64,000 nt of DNA from Ligustrum vulgare (taxonomy: Eukaryota; Streptophyta; Magnoliopsida; Lamiales; Oleaceae): assembly GCA_963555705.1 (NCBI GenBank), contig OY743171.1, positions 22,443,352-22,507,351 of the forward strand, read 5' to 3'. Below are positions 33,495-45,034 of the stretch, in pieces. The translations under genes were made by a program, and so were the position numbers. Numbering within the stretch: position 1 is the first letter of the stretch; each line of letters begins with the position of its first letter. The notes under the pieces are model-generated. The model saw only the letters and a list, made by a program, of their open reading frames with translations. It had not been told where the DNA came from and ran no database searches.

Positions 33495-36400
33495 ACCCTA
33501 CCCCCTTAAAATAATTTCGTCCTCGAAATTAAACTTACTTGATCTATGATATCTGGATATTTAACCAGAATTTCTTCTTCTTTCTCCCAACAATTTCATC
33601 ATTATTATATCTACCCCCACTGGACTTTGACTATAGGAATCTCTTTGTTTCTTAAGACATGGACTTTTCTCTCTACTATGCACATAGGTGCCTCTTCATA
33701 AGTCAAATATTTCTGGACTAAAATAAACTAATAATTCACCATGTGATTTGAATCATGAACATACTTTCTCAGTAGGTAAACATGAAAGACTTTGTGATCA
33801 GTTGCAAGTTCTGGTGGCGAAGTTAAACAATAAGCCACATTACCTACTTTCTCCAATTTTTCGAATGATCCGATAAAATGAGATCTTAAATTTCCTCTCT
33901 TGTCAAAACGAAAGGTACCTTTTATAGGATCTATACTAATATCGAAACCACAAAATATTCATTGATCCAAAAGCTTAACCTAAAAATCAAGAATATTGAT
34001 CAAGAATAAATCCTTATGATCCAAAATATATAAGCGCGATATCAATTCCAAAATATTGAGTACAAAACCCAAACTTGGTAGAATCTTTCTGAAAAGATGT
34101 ACCAACGAAATCATTCATAAATTCGACTGAAACTTCCTTTTCAAAATCGGAGAATTCAAACTTAAATCCTTTAATCCATACTTTTAAATCATGCATCCAG
34201 TACTCGGTATCACATGCTCATTCTAACTGAGGACTTAAAGCATCACACGGATCAGATATGTTATTCTCAAACTTAAGAAACCTCACTAATTTCCCAATCT
34301 GAAGTTCAAGATTCAACTTTTCCTGTTCTCCCAAAACTCCAATTCATGTCACACTATGAACAATACTCTGATTAAGCCTAGCACCATTGAATAAGACTTC
34401 TGTGAATCATATAGTATAACTCATCATGTTTGCTCAACCTAAAGATACAATCCCATTATAAGTAAAAGTCACACAAATGATCTTCTTCCGGTTTCCTATT
34501 TTCGTAGCAAAATACTTTACTCACATCAAAAGTACAACCGATAATAATTAATCGAAACTGCATCACCAAAATCTTAAATAAATCCATATATTATGACTCA
34601 AAATGAAAATTCTCAATCGTATGTAATATTTCACCATAATGTAATAGACCATCAAAATAATATCAATTAACCTAATATTCACACGATTCCTCACGGGATA
34701 ACCATAACATCTTTTAACCGTCTAATCACCATATCCTGTAGTAATCATGTAATCTGTCACTTATCATCGTATCATATGACCTCAAATATTCATATCAATC
34801 TCTCTATAATACCCATCATACCTATCACGTGAACCTTATACGTCAATCTGCTCACTAAGATTATATATCAATCTCTCAGACTAATAAATCTTGGATTCTA
34901 CCGTTGTCACTCTTCTGCACATCACTCCAAAATAAGTCATCACTGTGAAGTCTTATCCCTATTTTCCATAAATTCTATCCACAAAGACAATTTCGTAAAA
35001 TTTCATTTCTTATTTTCGAACCAATATACCATTAGTAAAAATTTCCAAAATTTCAAGGTATGATCTTATCATAAACTTTCCTCAGATCAATTGCAATACT
35101 TCATCAATACTTGTACAAACTCTAGGACTTAATAACATTTTCTTTCATCAGTTTCATTCAAAAATTTTCTCTCATGATCTTCTAGTATCATAAATAAAAA
35201 CTTAACGTACATCAGTGAATCATTCAAATTACGAGGAAACCTGATTTATTTTCCATGACTGAGATTCATCATTCTTTGAATTCCACTTAGGACCAAATAC
35301 ATCATAACTTATTCATGGAAAGTCAACTTATTTCATCATCTCAACACATCCTCTCCTTAAATTCTCGACCTAAGAAAATCACATTATTCCTTATAATTGT
35401 CTCTTGTACCTTTTGTATTCAAATGACCTTATGACCATCATCATCATCATCTCACATAATCCCAAACATTCAATCACATGTTCCCAATTTTTCACTATAA
35501 AATACTTTCAATATCTCTCATTCATGATAACTGACTATTCCCAATAATCATATTACATGTAAATTCAACAAACGGTAAATGGTTTTCCTAACCATCACAA
35601 AGGTCTAAAATACAAACTCTCAACATAGCCTCTGTATTAAGAAATATTTGCTGACTACTTAAGTCATTACTCAATAATCCAAAGGACATCACGTCTCTTC
35701 ACTAATCTTTGTAAACCCATGAAAATTTTCTCCAAATTTCAATAAATCTTTACTATTTCTTTAAAAACATATCAAACCATAATCATTTGTCATCTCTAAC
35801 TTCTTATCACCAAATATCACCAAAACAATTAAAACGATAGAAATTACCTGAATATTCTCTCTATGTAGTATACCCAATAACATATCATTCACAAATCAAT
35901 ATAATGTCATCAGCTTATCTTCTAACATATCTACTCGATCAAATTCCAAAATAAATCAACAGTACAATCTCCTATCCTCATAATTCATAATTTATAATAT
36001 TCTCCAATCCAAGTGATCATTCCTTACTAGTGATCAATCCGTTCCCAAGAATAATTAAGATTCTTCCCAATAACGCCATAATACTTTTCTTCACTCATCT
36101 TTCAAAATATAACTTATCATTATTAAATCTCGCTTATGGTGTAAATGAACTTGCAATTCTAACCTCAATTCCCTTAGTGGTTGCATACCGTATTATGCTC
36201 TTAATTCCAAATGATAAAATTCTAGGCAGAGTCTCCCTTGTAATTTGGACTTATCTGACCCGTAGGTATACTTCATAACCAACAATAACAAATAACTCCA
36301 CATTTGTCCACAATGATTTAAATATTGACAACAATTCCAACACTTCAGTATCATCAAAAATATCCCAGAAAATCAATTCATAAATCCTCAACATAACAAT

Positions 36401-37228
36401 TTCAAATCCTAGTTTCCAATATCAATATCTCACTTCCTTCAATACATTAATTGGCTCAAATGATCACCCATTAGTCATACTTATAAATATATGTCACAAA
36501 TCATAATCCCAAAATTTAATCACAAGGCCAAACTACATAATAAGTTTCTCTCAAAATAGAGGAATAATTCACTTACTCAACACAATATCCATTACTTAAT
36601 TTCCAATAATTAAGAACCAAATCTTTAAACCTCTAATTTCATAATTCTTCTAATAAAGGTCTCAATAAAATCACATCACTTATAATCTCTACATCTCATC
36701 ACAACTTCATAAAACTGACTTGCTATTTCTCGTTTAGTCTAAACGATAGATATTCCGAAAATATTGTCTAATCCTTTCTGTTGACTTCTCGTAAATAGTG
36801 CCATGTCTAAAATCAATTATGTAAAGTCCAGGTAGGGTTCATCATTTCTAAATTCGAGGACAAAAATTATTATAAAATCATTCTTAAATCATATTATTCC
36901 AATTATGCTCAACACTCGTTCTCTTTCTTTTCTTTCTTTATTTCTTTCTCATTATTTCGGATACTAGTTTTCTTATTCTTTCTCGTCTTTTCTTTTCTTT
37001 TCTTTTCTCGTCAAATTCTCAAAACATTTATTCTCAAGTATCCGAAATAAATCAATAAAGTAACCATACTAAACTTCGTTACCTTCGGAGTCGGCGGAAA
37101 ATGATGGCAATGGCAAAAAGTTGTCAAAACATTATTTCTATTATTTTTAGAAAAAATTATTTTCTTATTTTGTAAAAAAAAAAAAATTTGTAAGTCTACA
37201 GAAACGTAGACCCGCTCTGATACCATGC
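33495..37228 (-). pseudogene. interior of nested element, gag-pol beyond recognition except the integrase end
   Basis: Only the PPT-proximal end is readable. On the minus strand between about 33690 and 33560 one frame gives VLRNKEIPIVKVQW, several stops, then WEKEEEILVKYPDII, which is the integrase C-terminus and chromodomain-like tail (IPxVKVxWxN...EATWExExxMxxxYPxLF) of Tekay/Del chromoviruses. The rest to 37213 is AT-rich with pyrimidine tracts (36905-37015) and stop codons in every frame. A plus-strand relative of the PPT-proximal part is at 1486-2027. Confidence 0.7.
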
Positions 37229-39669
37229 TGTAACGCCCCGAGTTCCGAGGAGCACGGGAACGTCACTTTTCTAAATTCTTGAAATAAACTTTGTTGCGGA
37301 AAATGACTAAATATTAAATATCGCATTTATTGAATAAAAGTTTAGCGATAATTCAATAATTCAGATGAAATAAGTAAATTCGTACAAATTTATAAGAATT
37401 GAAAATTCTTGATAAAATGAAATAATTATTTCAAAGCTCATGACTTTTAAAAATATCAATTTATAATTTTTCCGTCATTGCCCATCATTCGCCATCGTCT
37501 CCGAAATCTGCAAAAGTTGTTAAAATAACGGGTTGAGCATTTCAAAAATGAAATACTCAGTAGACTCATCGCCAATAATTAATCTACAAGATAATTGAAC
37601 AAGAAATTATGCAAATAATGTAGTGACATTCTTTTCTTATTCATAGGCATCACATAGTGAACGCAAATGAACACATTCTTTTCTTTTCTTGGCTAGCAGA
37701 TAAGTTATGCCCAGCATAACATAAATTATTTATCTCAAAAGAGATATTCTTTTCTTTATCTCAAAGGAGATATTCTTTTCTCATGCAATTAAGCACAAAA
37801 TCACACAAATCCACATAACACATGCAATTATAATATAAATCAATTAGTGGGAGCGAGTCTACCTCAATTCCGACGAGTGCAAAGTTGAGCAGGATATGAC
37901 TTCAATCTTTCAAATCTCCGTACGCTTCGTCTAGCCCATAAGTTACATTAGTCTTTTGAAATTTATATTTTTAAATATGATAATTTACAATTTGGGGACT
38001 GAAATTGATGATTTGAAAGTTGAGGGACTAAAATGAGTACTTTTGAAAGGTGAGGGACTAAAATGAATACTTTGAAATTTGAGTTGAAACTCAAAACGAA
38101 TATTAAACAATAGGGCTGAAATAATAGATTTTAAAACTATAGGACTGATTTAAATAACTTTGGAAAAACGAAGGACCAAAATGCAATTTCTGAAAATTTA
38201 AAGTATAATATCTCAGAGCTTATCTCTCTCTTTCTCTCAAACGCGATCAGGGGAGGGGAGAAAAGGTTGTGACGGCGGCGAGAAAATTTGGAGAAACCGG
38301 TCTTCAGCCGGTGGAACACCGGCGCAGGTTGCAGCCCACGACGAGGGTAGCTGTAGGCTAGGTTTTTCTTTGTAGATTTGGTGCGAGAAAAGGGGTACGA
38401 AGCCGAGGTGAAAGATCGTGACTTGGTCTGAAATTCCGACCATGAACCCGACGATTCAAGGTGAGTGTTTAGTATTGAATTCTCCTTGGTCTTGGGTTTT
38501 AATTTGGGTTGGGGTTGGCCGCTATTTGGTGGATGGCAGTGGTCGGTTTTGGAGTTGGTGGTTTGCGATGTGGATTTAAATTTGGGTTTTGGTTGTCATT
38601 GATGGATGTAGATGGTAGTTGGTGATGAACTGATGATGGTGCAGGCGGCGCTATGGTGTTGGAGGCAGAGTGGTGTTGCTGCAGTGATGATAGCGATGGC
38701 TATTTAACAGATTGATGGTTTTGATTCTGAAATGGTTCTATTGTGGTGGTTATGGCAGTGATTCGTTGGTGTTGGGGGCAGTGAGCTGGTGTTCGACGAT
38801 TGTTGTGGTGGTGTGGTCCGCGTGTGGGGGTGGCTAGAGGTTTTTGAATTTGGTTGTGAAGAAGGCAGAGGATAGGCGAGCGGCTTAGGTGGTGGTTCGA
38901 CCATGGTGTTGTGGCGATTGCTTCGAATTAGGGTGGTGGTGTGGAATATAGCAGATTGTGGTTTGATGGTGTGGCTGCTGTCGTGAATATAGCTTGGCCA
39001 TGGCTGATTTGTGCAGTTTGTGGGTTGGGAAAAAGTGGTGGTTGCCAGTTGGGTGATGGTGGAATACTGGTCGGAAGTTTGAGGCTCGACATTGGTTGAG
39101 GTTCACGGTGATGCTGGGATGGGTATGTTGCGTGGTGTTGCAATTGGAGAGTTTTTGGGTTTGAGGAATGAATTGTGTGTTTGGTGGACGTAAGGTGCAC
39201 CAAGGTTTTTAACGTGGTGCTTGTGCTCTAATTTTAGTAGATTAGGGTGAATATTGGTTTTATGGAAAATTAGCAAGAATTTTGGAAATAAGTATCGCTT
39301 GTGTAAGGAATGACTTGGTGAGGAAGAAGTTGTTGAATTAATTGGGCCAAGAAATGACTTATTGAGTTTTAAATGGGCTTGAATGATTGGTAAAAATATT
39401 TGGGCTCGATAAATTGGATTGGGTTAAAACAGTTGAAATTTGGACTTAATATAATTAATACTTGGACTTTGAAAATAAACTGTGATATTGAAATATATTT
39501 GATAAAAATTAAAATTTGATTAAGTATTTGAATAAATTAAATTTTCCACTTAACTGGCTAGACGAGCACGCGTTTAAAAATAAAATAACTAAATGATGGG
39601 CAAGGTCGAAGCGACACGTTTTTAAAAATACTTATTTGAATAAAATCACGAAAATTCTCGGTCGCTACA
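37229..39669 (-). mobile_element. 5' LTR of nested Tekay-like element
   Basis: Nearly identical to 31044-33494; from about 38520 to the end I saw no difference by eye. It lacks an ~11-bp repeat (around 38318) present in the other LTR. It has the same antisense ATG and CAAGGTGAGT arrangement (ATG at 38441, donor at 38455-38464). Confidence 0.9.
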
Positions 39670-40385
39670 GAAATAGTCAAGAAAAGTGTAGGATTCCATT
39701 GGGGGAAGCACAAGAAAATGTTTTTAAAGTGCTTAAGGATAGGTTATGTTCTGCACCGGTTTTTGCTTTACCTAACTTTAACCAAACCTTTGAGATTGAA
39801 TGTGATGCATCAGGAATAGGTATTGGAGTTGTTCTTATGCAGGAAAAAAGACCGATTGCATTTTTCAGTGAAAAGCTGAGTGGGGCAGTCTTGAATTATC
39901 CTACCTACGACAAGGAGCTTTATGCTCTTGTTCGTGCCTTGGAAACATGGCAGCACTATCTGTGGCCAAAGGAATTCGTTATACACACTGACCACGAGTC
40001 ACTGAAACACCTCAAGGGACAAGGTAAGCTAAACAAAAGACACGCCCGTTGGATGGAATTCATTGAGACATTTCCATATGTCATTCTCTATAAGCAAGGT
40101 AAGGAGAATATGGTAGCAGATGCCCTTTCTCGCAGGTATGTTCTCTTAACTTCTTTAAATGCGAAGTTGCTTGGGTTCGAATATATTAAAGGTATGTATG
40201 CTAATGACCCTAATTTTTCTACCATTTATGCTTCATGTGAAAAAGTTGCAATTGATAAATTTTATAGGCATGATGGCTATTTGTTTAGGGAAAGTAAACT
40301 TTGTGTGCCTAATTGTTCTATGCGTGAATTGCTTGTGCGTGAGGCTCATGGTGGGGGGTTAATGGGGGCACTTTGGTGTTTTTAA
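39670..40385 (+). pseudogene. CRM-like pol, RNase H part (resumes after the nested element)
   Basis: The frame continues the RT interrupted at 31043. RNase H residues are visible: [11 protein letters not shown] (first Asp), [12 protein letters not shown] (Glu), [10 protein letters not shown] (second Asp), and [12 protein letters not shown] closing the domain (to about 40137). It then runs towards the H2C2 zinc site, but the frame is lost at a G run near 40354-40371, giving a stop at 40383-40385. The apparent start codon at 39636 lies in the nested LTR and is not real. Confidence 0.85.
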
Positions 40386-41672
40386 GACATTAGAAACTTT
40401 ACAAGAGCATTTTTATTGGCCTAAAATGAAAAGGGATGTTCACCATATTTGTGAAAGATGCATAACTTGTAAACAATCTAAGTCTAGAGTCTTACCACAA
40501 GGTTTGTATACACCTTTGCCCGTACCTAATGAACCTTGGGTAGATATATCTATGGATTTTGTGTTAGGTCTGCCTAGGACAAAAAAAGGTAAAGACTCGA
40601 TATTTGTGTTGGTAGACAGGTTTAGAAAATGGCGCATTTTATTCCTTGTAATAAAACTGATGACGCAACTAACATAGCGGACCTATTCTTTAGGGAAGTT
40701 GTAAGACTCCATGGGGTACCTAGGAGTATTGTGTCTGATAGGGATGTTAAGTTCCTAAGCTACTTTTGGAAAGTCTTGTGGGGGAAAATGGGTACTAAAT
40801 TGTTATTTTCTACTACATGTCACCCGCAAACTGATGGTCAAACCGAGGTAGTTAATAGGACATTAATCCAACTTTTGCGCACTATAATAAATAAGAATCT
40901 AAAAAGTTGGGAGGAATGTTTGCCATTTGTGGAATTTTCTTATAATCGATCTGTGCATTCTACTACTTCATGTTCACCTTTTGAAGTTGTTTATGGTTTC
41001 AACCCGCTAACTCCTCTTGATTTAATTCCTTTACCTGCAGATGAACGGAGCAGTTTGGACGGGGCGAAAAAGGCTAAGTTTGTGAAAGAACTTCATGAGA
41101 AGGTGAAAGGGCAAATTGAAAAGAAAAATGAGCGTTATGCGACTCATGCCAACAAAGGTAGGAGGCAAGTGACGCTGGAGCCGGGTGATTGGGTGTGGGT
41201 GCACTTGCGAAAGGAGCGATTCCCAACCCAAAGAAAATCTAGGTTGCATCCAAGAGGCGATGGACCTTTTCAGATCCTTGAAAAGATAAATGAGAATGCA
41301 TATAAGCTCGATCTTCCAGGTGAGTATAATGTGTCTGCTTCTTTTAATGTTGCTGATCTTTCTTTGTTTGATGCAGGTGATGATTCGAGGACGAATCCTT
41401 TTCAACAGGGAGGCGATGATGAGTTCCGGAGTGGCTCGACGAGCGTTGACCCGTTGCACGTGCCCGTAGGACCCATAACGAGACAAAGAGCCAAAAGAAT
41501 CGAGCAGGCAATGCAAGGATTCATGCAAGCGTGGATGGACGAGTGCTCTAGTGCAAGGACTTCATTTACGTTGCATAAGAATGTGGAAGAGGAGCCAAAG
41601 TTATTGCAATGCATTTGGATCAAGGAAGAACAAGAAATTGGGCAGCAGCTGAGTCACGGCCGTAAAGACTGA
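40386..41672 (+). pseudogene. CRM-like pol, integrase and C-terminal tail extending into the 3' LTR
   Basis: H2C2 zinc finger remnant ([21 protein letters not shown], about 40408-40470), then the catalytic core: first Asp in [10 protein letters not shown] (40546-40575). After a second frameshift near 40622-40630 come SIVSDRDVKF and HPQTDGQTEVVNR with 35 residues between the second Asp and the Glu, the D,D35E spacing. Then GDWVWVHLRKERFP and the LHPRGDGPFQILEKI fold of the GPF-type C-terminal domain, and a tail GPITRQRAKRIEQAM inside the LTR (from 41417), ending at 41672. Catalytic residues are all present, so the integrase is disabled only by the frameshifts. Confidence 0.85.
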
Positions 41673-42322
41673 AATCACGGCCGTAACGGATTCACGGCCG
41701 TAAAGCCAAAATTATGGCCGTAACACTACAATGGCGAAATTATGCAGAAGAGGACTTACGGCCGTAACCCACATCTTCACGGTCGTAAAGAGTTTTTCAG
41801 TTTTAATCCAGAATATTGATTACGGCCGTAAATGGTATTGTCACGGCCGTAACAAATGTTTTCAATTTTAATCCGTAGCTTGCTTACGGCCGTAAACTCA
41901 TAAGTCACGGCCGTAACTTAGGTTCCGAATTTTAAGACAATGTTAGGCGTTTAGTTTATTTTGCAATTCTAGTTTATTTAGGTTTCTTTATTTTGTTAGC
42001 CTATATATATGGCTTTAGTCAGCGTTGTAAAGACACAACTTTTATTCTTGAGATTAATGATATTGAAGGTGAGATATTCCCTTATATTTTCTTCGTGTTC
42101 TCGTCGAACAAATTAAACTTATCAAAGGATTTGACAACCTTTGTGCCGTTCCCCCTTTGTGGTTCTTATCTCCGCATCGTAACGGGTTTTGGGTTTAATA
42201 TACTCATAGTTCTTTCGTCGTGAGGTCGGGGTTGCATTGTTACCGTCTACTATCTTTGATTTTAGAGCTTTCAGGCGTTTAATTCCGCGTGTTCTTGGTG
42301 ATCCCCATAACGGATCACATCA
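41417..42322 (+). mobile_element. 3' LTR of CRM-like element
   Basis: 906 bp, TGATGAG to CACATCA. It is longer than its partner because of a 17-bp unit carrying an extra ACGGCCGTAA (about 41678-41695). It includes the last 85 codons of pol. Confidence 0.92.
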
Positions 42323-42800
42323 TGTTGACACAATTTCTTTGATGTGTTAAGGAAAGGTCTTCCCAGAATAGCATTATAGGGCATTAGAATTCTTACTACC
42401 TGGAAGGGGCATCTCTCATTTGATTCCAAGGAAGTAGGTAGATCTATCAGGCCTTCTAGTTTAATAGATCATCCCTAAATCCTGTCAGTGGGGTTACGAC
42501 TGGTTGAAGCCCGTTTTCTAGAAGTCGCATCTGATAGAAAGCATATAGAGAAGGGACATTTGCTGCACTTCAATTGTCAATGAGTATTCTTTTTACGCTA
42601 AATTTTGCAATTATGGCTAAGATAACCACTAAGTCATCATGCGGATAAGAAGCACCTTCCATGTCAGTACTTTCGAAAGTGATACTTGTCATGAGGTCAA
42701 GTTCTGAGATGACTACTCACGTTCTCTGATTTCCTAATGCATAAAGATAATTATTTCTAGCATTTCTTACATCCTAACTGGAGCAATTTCTCCTATAATG
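42323..42800 (-). pseudogene. Tat-like gypsy aspartic protease, degraded
   Basis: On the minus strand near 42655-42540: HDDLVVILAIIAKFSVKRIL, then ID followed by a destroyed catalytic site (N-stop-S where the family has D-S/T-G-S-S) and AANVPSLYAFYQM, then LQPVVTPLTGF. In Tat elements this reads DALVIxxxIxxxxVxRVLVDxGSSAxILxxxAFxxM. The remainder to 42323 has the flap and ILGR-like tail with several stops. Confidence 0.7.
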
Positions 42801-42807
42801 AAATTTA

Positions 42808-43934
42808 TTATGAAGAATGTCGACTACACTTTCGATCCTCTTTCTCAACATTACGGCCATTCTTATTATTCTTTTTCACATATTGTCCCAGGTGGTCTCT
42901 CTTGATGAGAGCCTCAAGTTCTCTTTGAAGATCCCTGTGTTCATCCATGGTAGGACCTTGACTTCCATGAAATTCACAATATTTGTTACGATTGCCATCG
43001 ATGATCTTCTCCTTGATAGGTTGTGGCCACTGTAAGTCTTTCATATCCTTGATCTCCATCAGAATGTGAGATAAGGATGTATTTAGTGAGATGGGATCTA
43101 GAATTTCGTAATCACTTCCCATCATCAGGTCTCAGATGCTTGCTTCTCTTTTATGAAAGTTCTAAGGGCAATGTAGTGATCGTTCTTTGGGGGTAGAGCT
43201 TATGTTTTAACTAAGGACAATATTTCCTCCATGTTTAAATATTTCTCTACCTTTTGCGGAGTTCAGTCACTATGCCAAGGGGATTTTCTGACAAAGACAT
43301 CTTGAAATTCTGACTTCTTACTATAAGGATAAGGGTTGTTATGGCGGCGGTAATGTGAAGCTTAGGGATTTGAAGTCTTTCGTTATTGAAATGGGTCATG
43401 AACTCTCATAATATTTCATTAGATTCATGTCATTACTATATGAAAGAGGCTACAATTTTCTTTATTTGTTTTTTATTGTCAAAGAAGACTGTAAACTTGT
43501 AAGTAAGGTCACCAAAAAAAGAGATTGAAGCCAGTGGTATGGTGGAAAACCAATCTTGAATTGCGTTGGTCAAGGTTTTAGGAAAGGTCTTGCACAAGAT
43601 CTGATCTAGGGCATTCTGCATATCCATAACATCGATATATGTGTTCGGATGGTTGTTTTGGATCTAAAGTCCCATCATATTCCTTCATTTGGGGATATTT
43701 GAACTGATCTAGCAAGGGGAAAGTGGTTATTTCTAAGCTAAATGGAGTTCTCCATCTGAAGGTAGGTAGACCTAGTGTGCTTTGTCTGATCTCATTTCTT
43801 ATTCCTTCTTGGATGATCCTAGAGATTTCTTGTTGTGTCATGTTCTTCGATCCTTCCATGATGGAAGGAACATTTCTGATTCCTAAAAACCCCATGCCCA
43901 TGAGTGTGGCTTGTATGTGCTCACCCTGAGGCAT
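42808..43934 (-). pseudogene. Tat-like gypsy gag, degraded
   Basis: The minus-strand frame 43934-43578 reads PFSLEITTFPLLDQFKYPQMKEYDGTLDPKQPSEHI, the start of a Tat/Ogre-type gag domain (family: PxxxxFxxPxxxxYDGxxDPxxHxxxF). After frameshifts, 43125-42808 reads LMEIKDMKDLQWPQPIKE then KYCEFHGSQGPTMDEHRDLQRELEALI, the gag C-terminal block with C and H of its degenerate zinc motif (CxFHxxxGHxTxxCxxLKxxIExLI); the second Cys is absent. Noncoding in its present state. Confidence 0.78.
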
Positions 43935-44294
43935 GACCTCTAGAGTTCTCTCTTCTGGAAGGGAATGAGGAACGACGTGTATTGTTAGAGAATTCGGTGG
44001 AGGTCTTTCAATTTCTATTGGAGTTCATTAACATCTCGGCTTATAGGTCCACCTTCGGGTTGGACTTGCTGGCTCCTGACCTCTTGGATTTCATCAAGAG
44101 GGTGAGGATCTCTCCGACGACTAGTAGGCTTGTTGGAAGGGAGAACCATATATACGTGGAAGGACGAGTTTTTCGAGTGTTAATCTTGACTATTTGTATT
44201 ATTTCTCACCAACGACGCCAATTGATGACGTAACCTTTACACGGCAAGACCAAACACTATGTATGTGGGGCACACGATCCCATGTAACACTTTT
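43935..44294 (-). mobile_element. Tat-like leader, primer site and 5' LTR edge
   Basis: On the minus strand the stretch 44222-44203 reads ATTGGCGTCGTTGGTGAGAA, resembling the tRNA-Asp-type primer site TGGCGCCGTTGCCGGGGA used by Tat/Athila elements. The LTR edge, TGATGACGTAACC on the plus strand, starts at 44223. The remainder of this LTR was not delimited: at 44283 another TGTAACA-type end begins and at 44295 the Cassandra element is inserted. Confidence 0.55.
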
Positions 44295-44332
44295 TGTAAC
44301 ACGCTGGCCAAGAAAGCTTAAAAGTTAAGATA

Positions 44333-44462
44333 GGTACTGCTCATACCAACAAGGTGCACCTTCTTTTCCGGAAATCCATCGTTAGAATCTCTACAGTTAA
44401 GTGTGCTTGGTTTGGAGCAATTCTATGATAGGTGACCTCCTGAGAAGTTTTCTCAGGGAGTG
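44333..44462 (+). other. 5S rRNA-derived segment in the 5' LTR of the 44.3-kb Cassandra
   Basis: Contains GTTAAGTGTGCTTGG (A-box region, 44396-44410) and GGTGACCTCCTGAGAAGT (C-box region, 44431-44448). Degraded relative to a true 5S gene. Confidence 0.8.
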
Positions 44463-44796
44463 TGCGAGTGCGGACAAAGCATGCTGAAAAGATCCATGCT
44501 GGTACAGTGGGGATAGTACGTAGTCTCTAATGACTAGGACAACCTATTAAGTGGGACCCAGGTCGTTACAAATGATATCAGAGCTGACTGCTAGCCGAAA
44601 ATTGGGAACTAAGTGCTATGCGGGACAAAGTGCTACGCCACAGGGTGGGAGCCACCTCTTGAACACGTAGGAGCCACCTCTAGAATCCCAATGCCTGGCA
44701 ATGGATCCTCAGATTGTTTAAGTACGACGAGGACATCGTGAGTCTAACGAGGGGGGTTTGTAACACCCTGGCCAGGAAAGTTTAAAAAATATGATA

Positions 44797-44928
44797 GGTA
44801 CTACTCATACCAACAAGGTGCACCTTCTTTTCCGGAAGTCCATTGTTAGAAACTCCACAGTTAACCGTGCTTAGCTTGGAGCAATTCTATGATGGGTGAC
44901 CTCCTGGGAAGTTTTCTCAGGGAGTGTG
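44797..44928 (+). other. 5S rRNA-derived segment in the 3' LTR of the 44.3-kb Cassandra
   Basis: The C-box region GATGGGTGACCTCCTGGGAA (44891-44910) looks fully preserved compared with plant 5S rRNA; the A-box region is GTTAACCGTGCTTAG. Confidence 0.82.
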
Positions 44929-45034
44929 CAAGTGAGGACAAAGCATGCAGAAAAGACCATGTTGGTACAGTAGGAACAATACGTCTTTATATAATGGCCG
45001 AGACAGCTCGTTAAGTGGGACCCGGGTCGTTACA

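Larger units (their letters stand above)
31044..39669 (-). mobile_element. Tekay-like gypsy element nested in the CRM-like pol, minus strand, interior decayed
   Basis: LTRs 31044-33494 (2451 bp) and 37229-39669 (2441 bp), flanked by the perfect duplication GAAAT (31039-31043 and 39670-39674). Minus orientation is shown by the primer-site complement GCTCTGATACCA at 37214-37225 beside the right LTR and the complement of the polypurine tract (acccccttaaaat) right after 33494. The LTRs differ by only about a dozen substitutions and one ~11-bp indel by eye, so the insertion is recent. The 3.7-kb interior has no frame over about 80 codons, so it must have been mobilised by helper proteins. Confidence 0.92.
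26531..42322 (+). mobile_element. CRM-like chromovirus gypsy element, complete, with a nested insertion
   Basis: LTRs 26531-27419 and 41417-42322 (TGATGAG to ATCA) are flanked by the perfect target duplication TGTTG (26526-26530 and 42323-42327). A tRNA-Met-like primer site (27422-27433) and a purine tract (aacagggaggcga, 41404-41416) are in place. The single gag-pol frame extends into the 3' LTR, as in CRM elements. About 20 substitutions and one 17-bp indel between the LTRs by eye. Its pol is split at 31043 by the element 31044-39669. It sits in the protease-RT interval of the Tat-like element. Confidence 0.92.
44295..45034 (+). mobile_element. Cassandra TRIM, complete, plus strand
   Basis: LTRs 44295-44570 and 44759-45034 (276 bp each, TGTAACA to GTTACA), flanked by the perfect duplication CTTTT (44290-44294 and 45035-45039). 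The primer site TGATATCAGAGC (44573-44584) matches tRNA-Met except one base. The internal domain is 188 bp, ending in the purine tract aacgaggggggt. No coding capacity, as usual. Transcription could start from the 5S-type internal RNA polymerase III promoter in each LTR. Confidence 0.93.

Noticed and set aside
37214..37225. tRNA-Met-like sequence
   Set aside because: Only the 12-base primer complement is present, with no cloverleaf; the same holds at 14623, 17944, 27422, 44573 and 62008.
39636..39669. Start of a separate protein at the ATG at 39636
   Set aside because: These codons lie in the LTR of the nested element; the RNase H frame is the continuation of the polyprotein split at 31043.
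41031..41528. 165-codon minus-strand frame
   Set aside because: It is antisense to the integrase C-terminus and shares no feature with known proteins; shadow.
44333..44928. Two 5S rRNA genes in tandem
   Set aside because: Both are embedded in 276-bp LTRs with TG/CA ends, primer site, purine tract and a shared CTTTT duplication, which is Cassandra; the 5S ends are not preserved.
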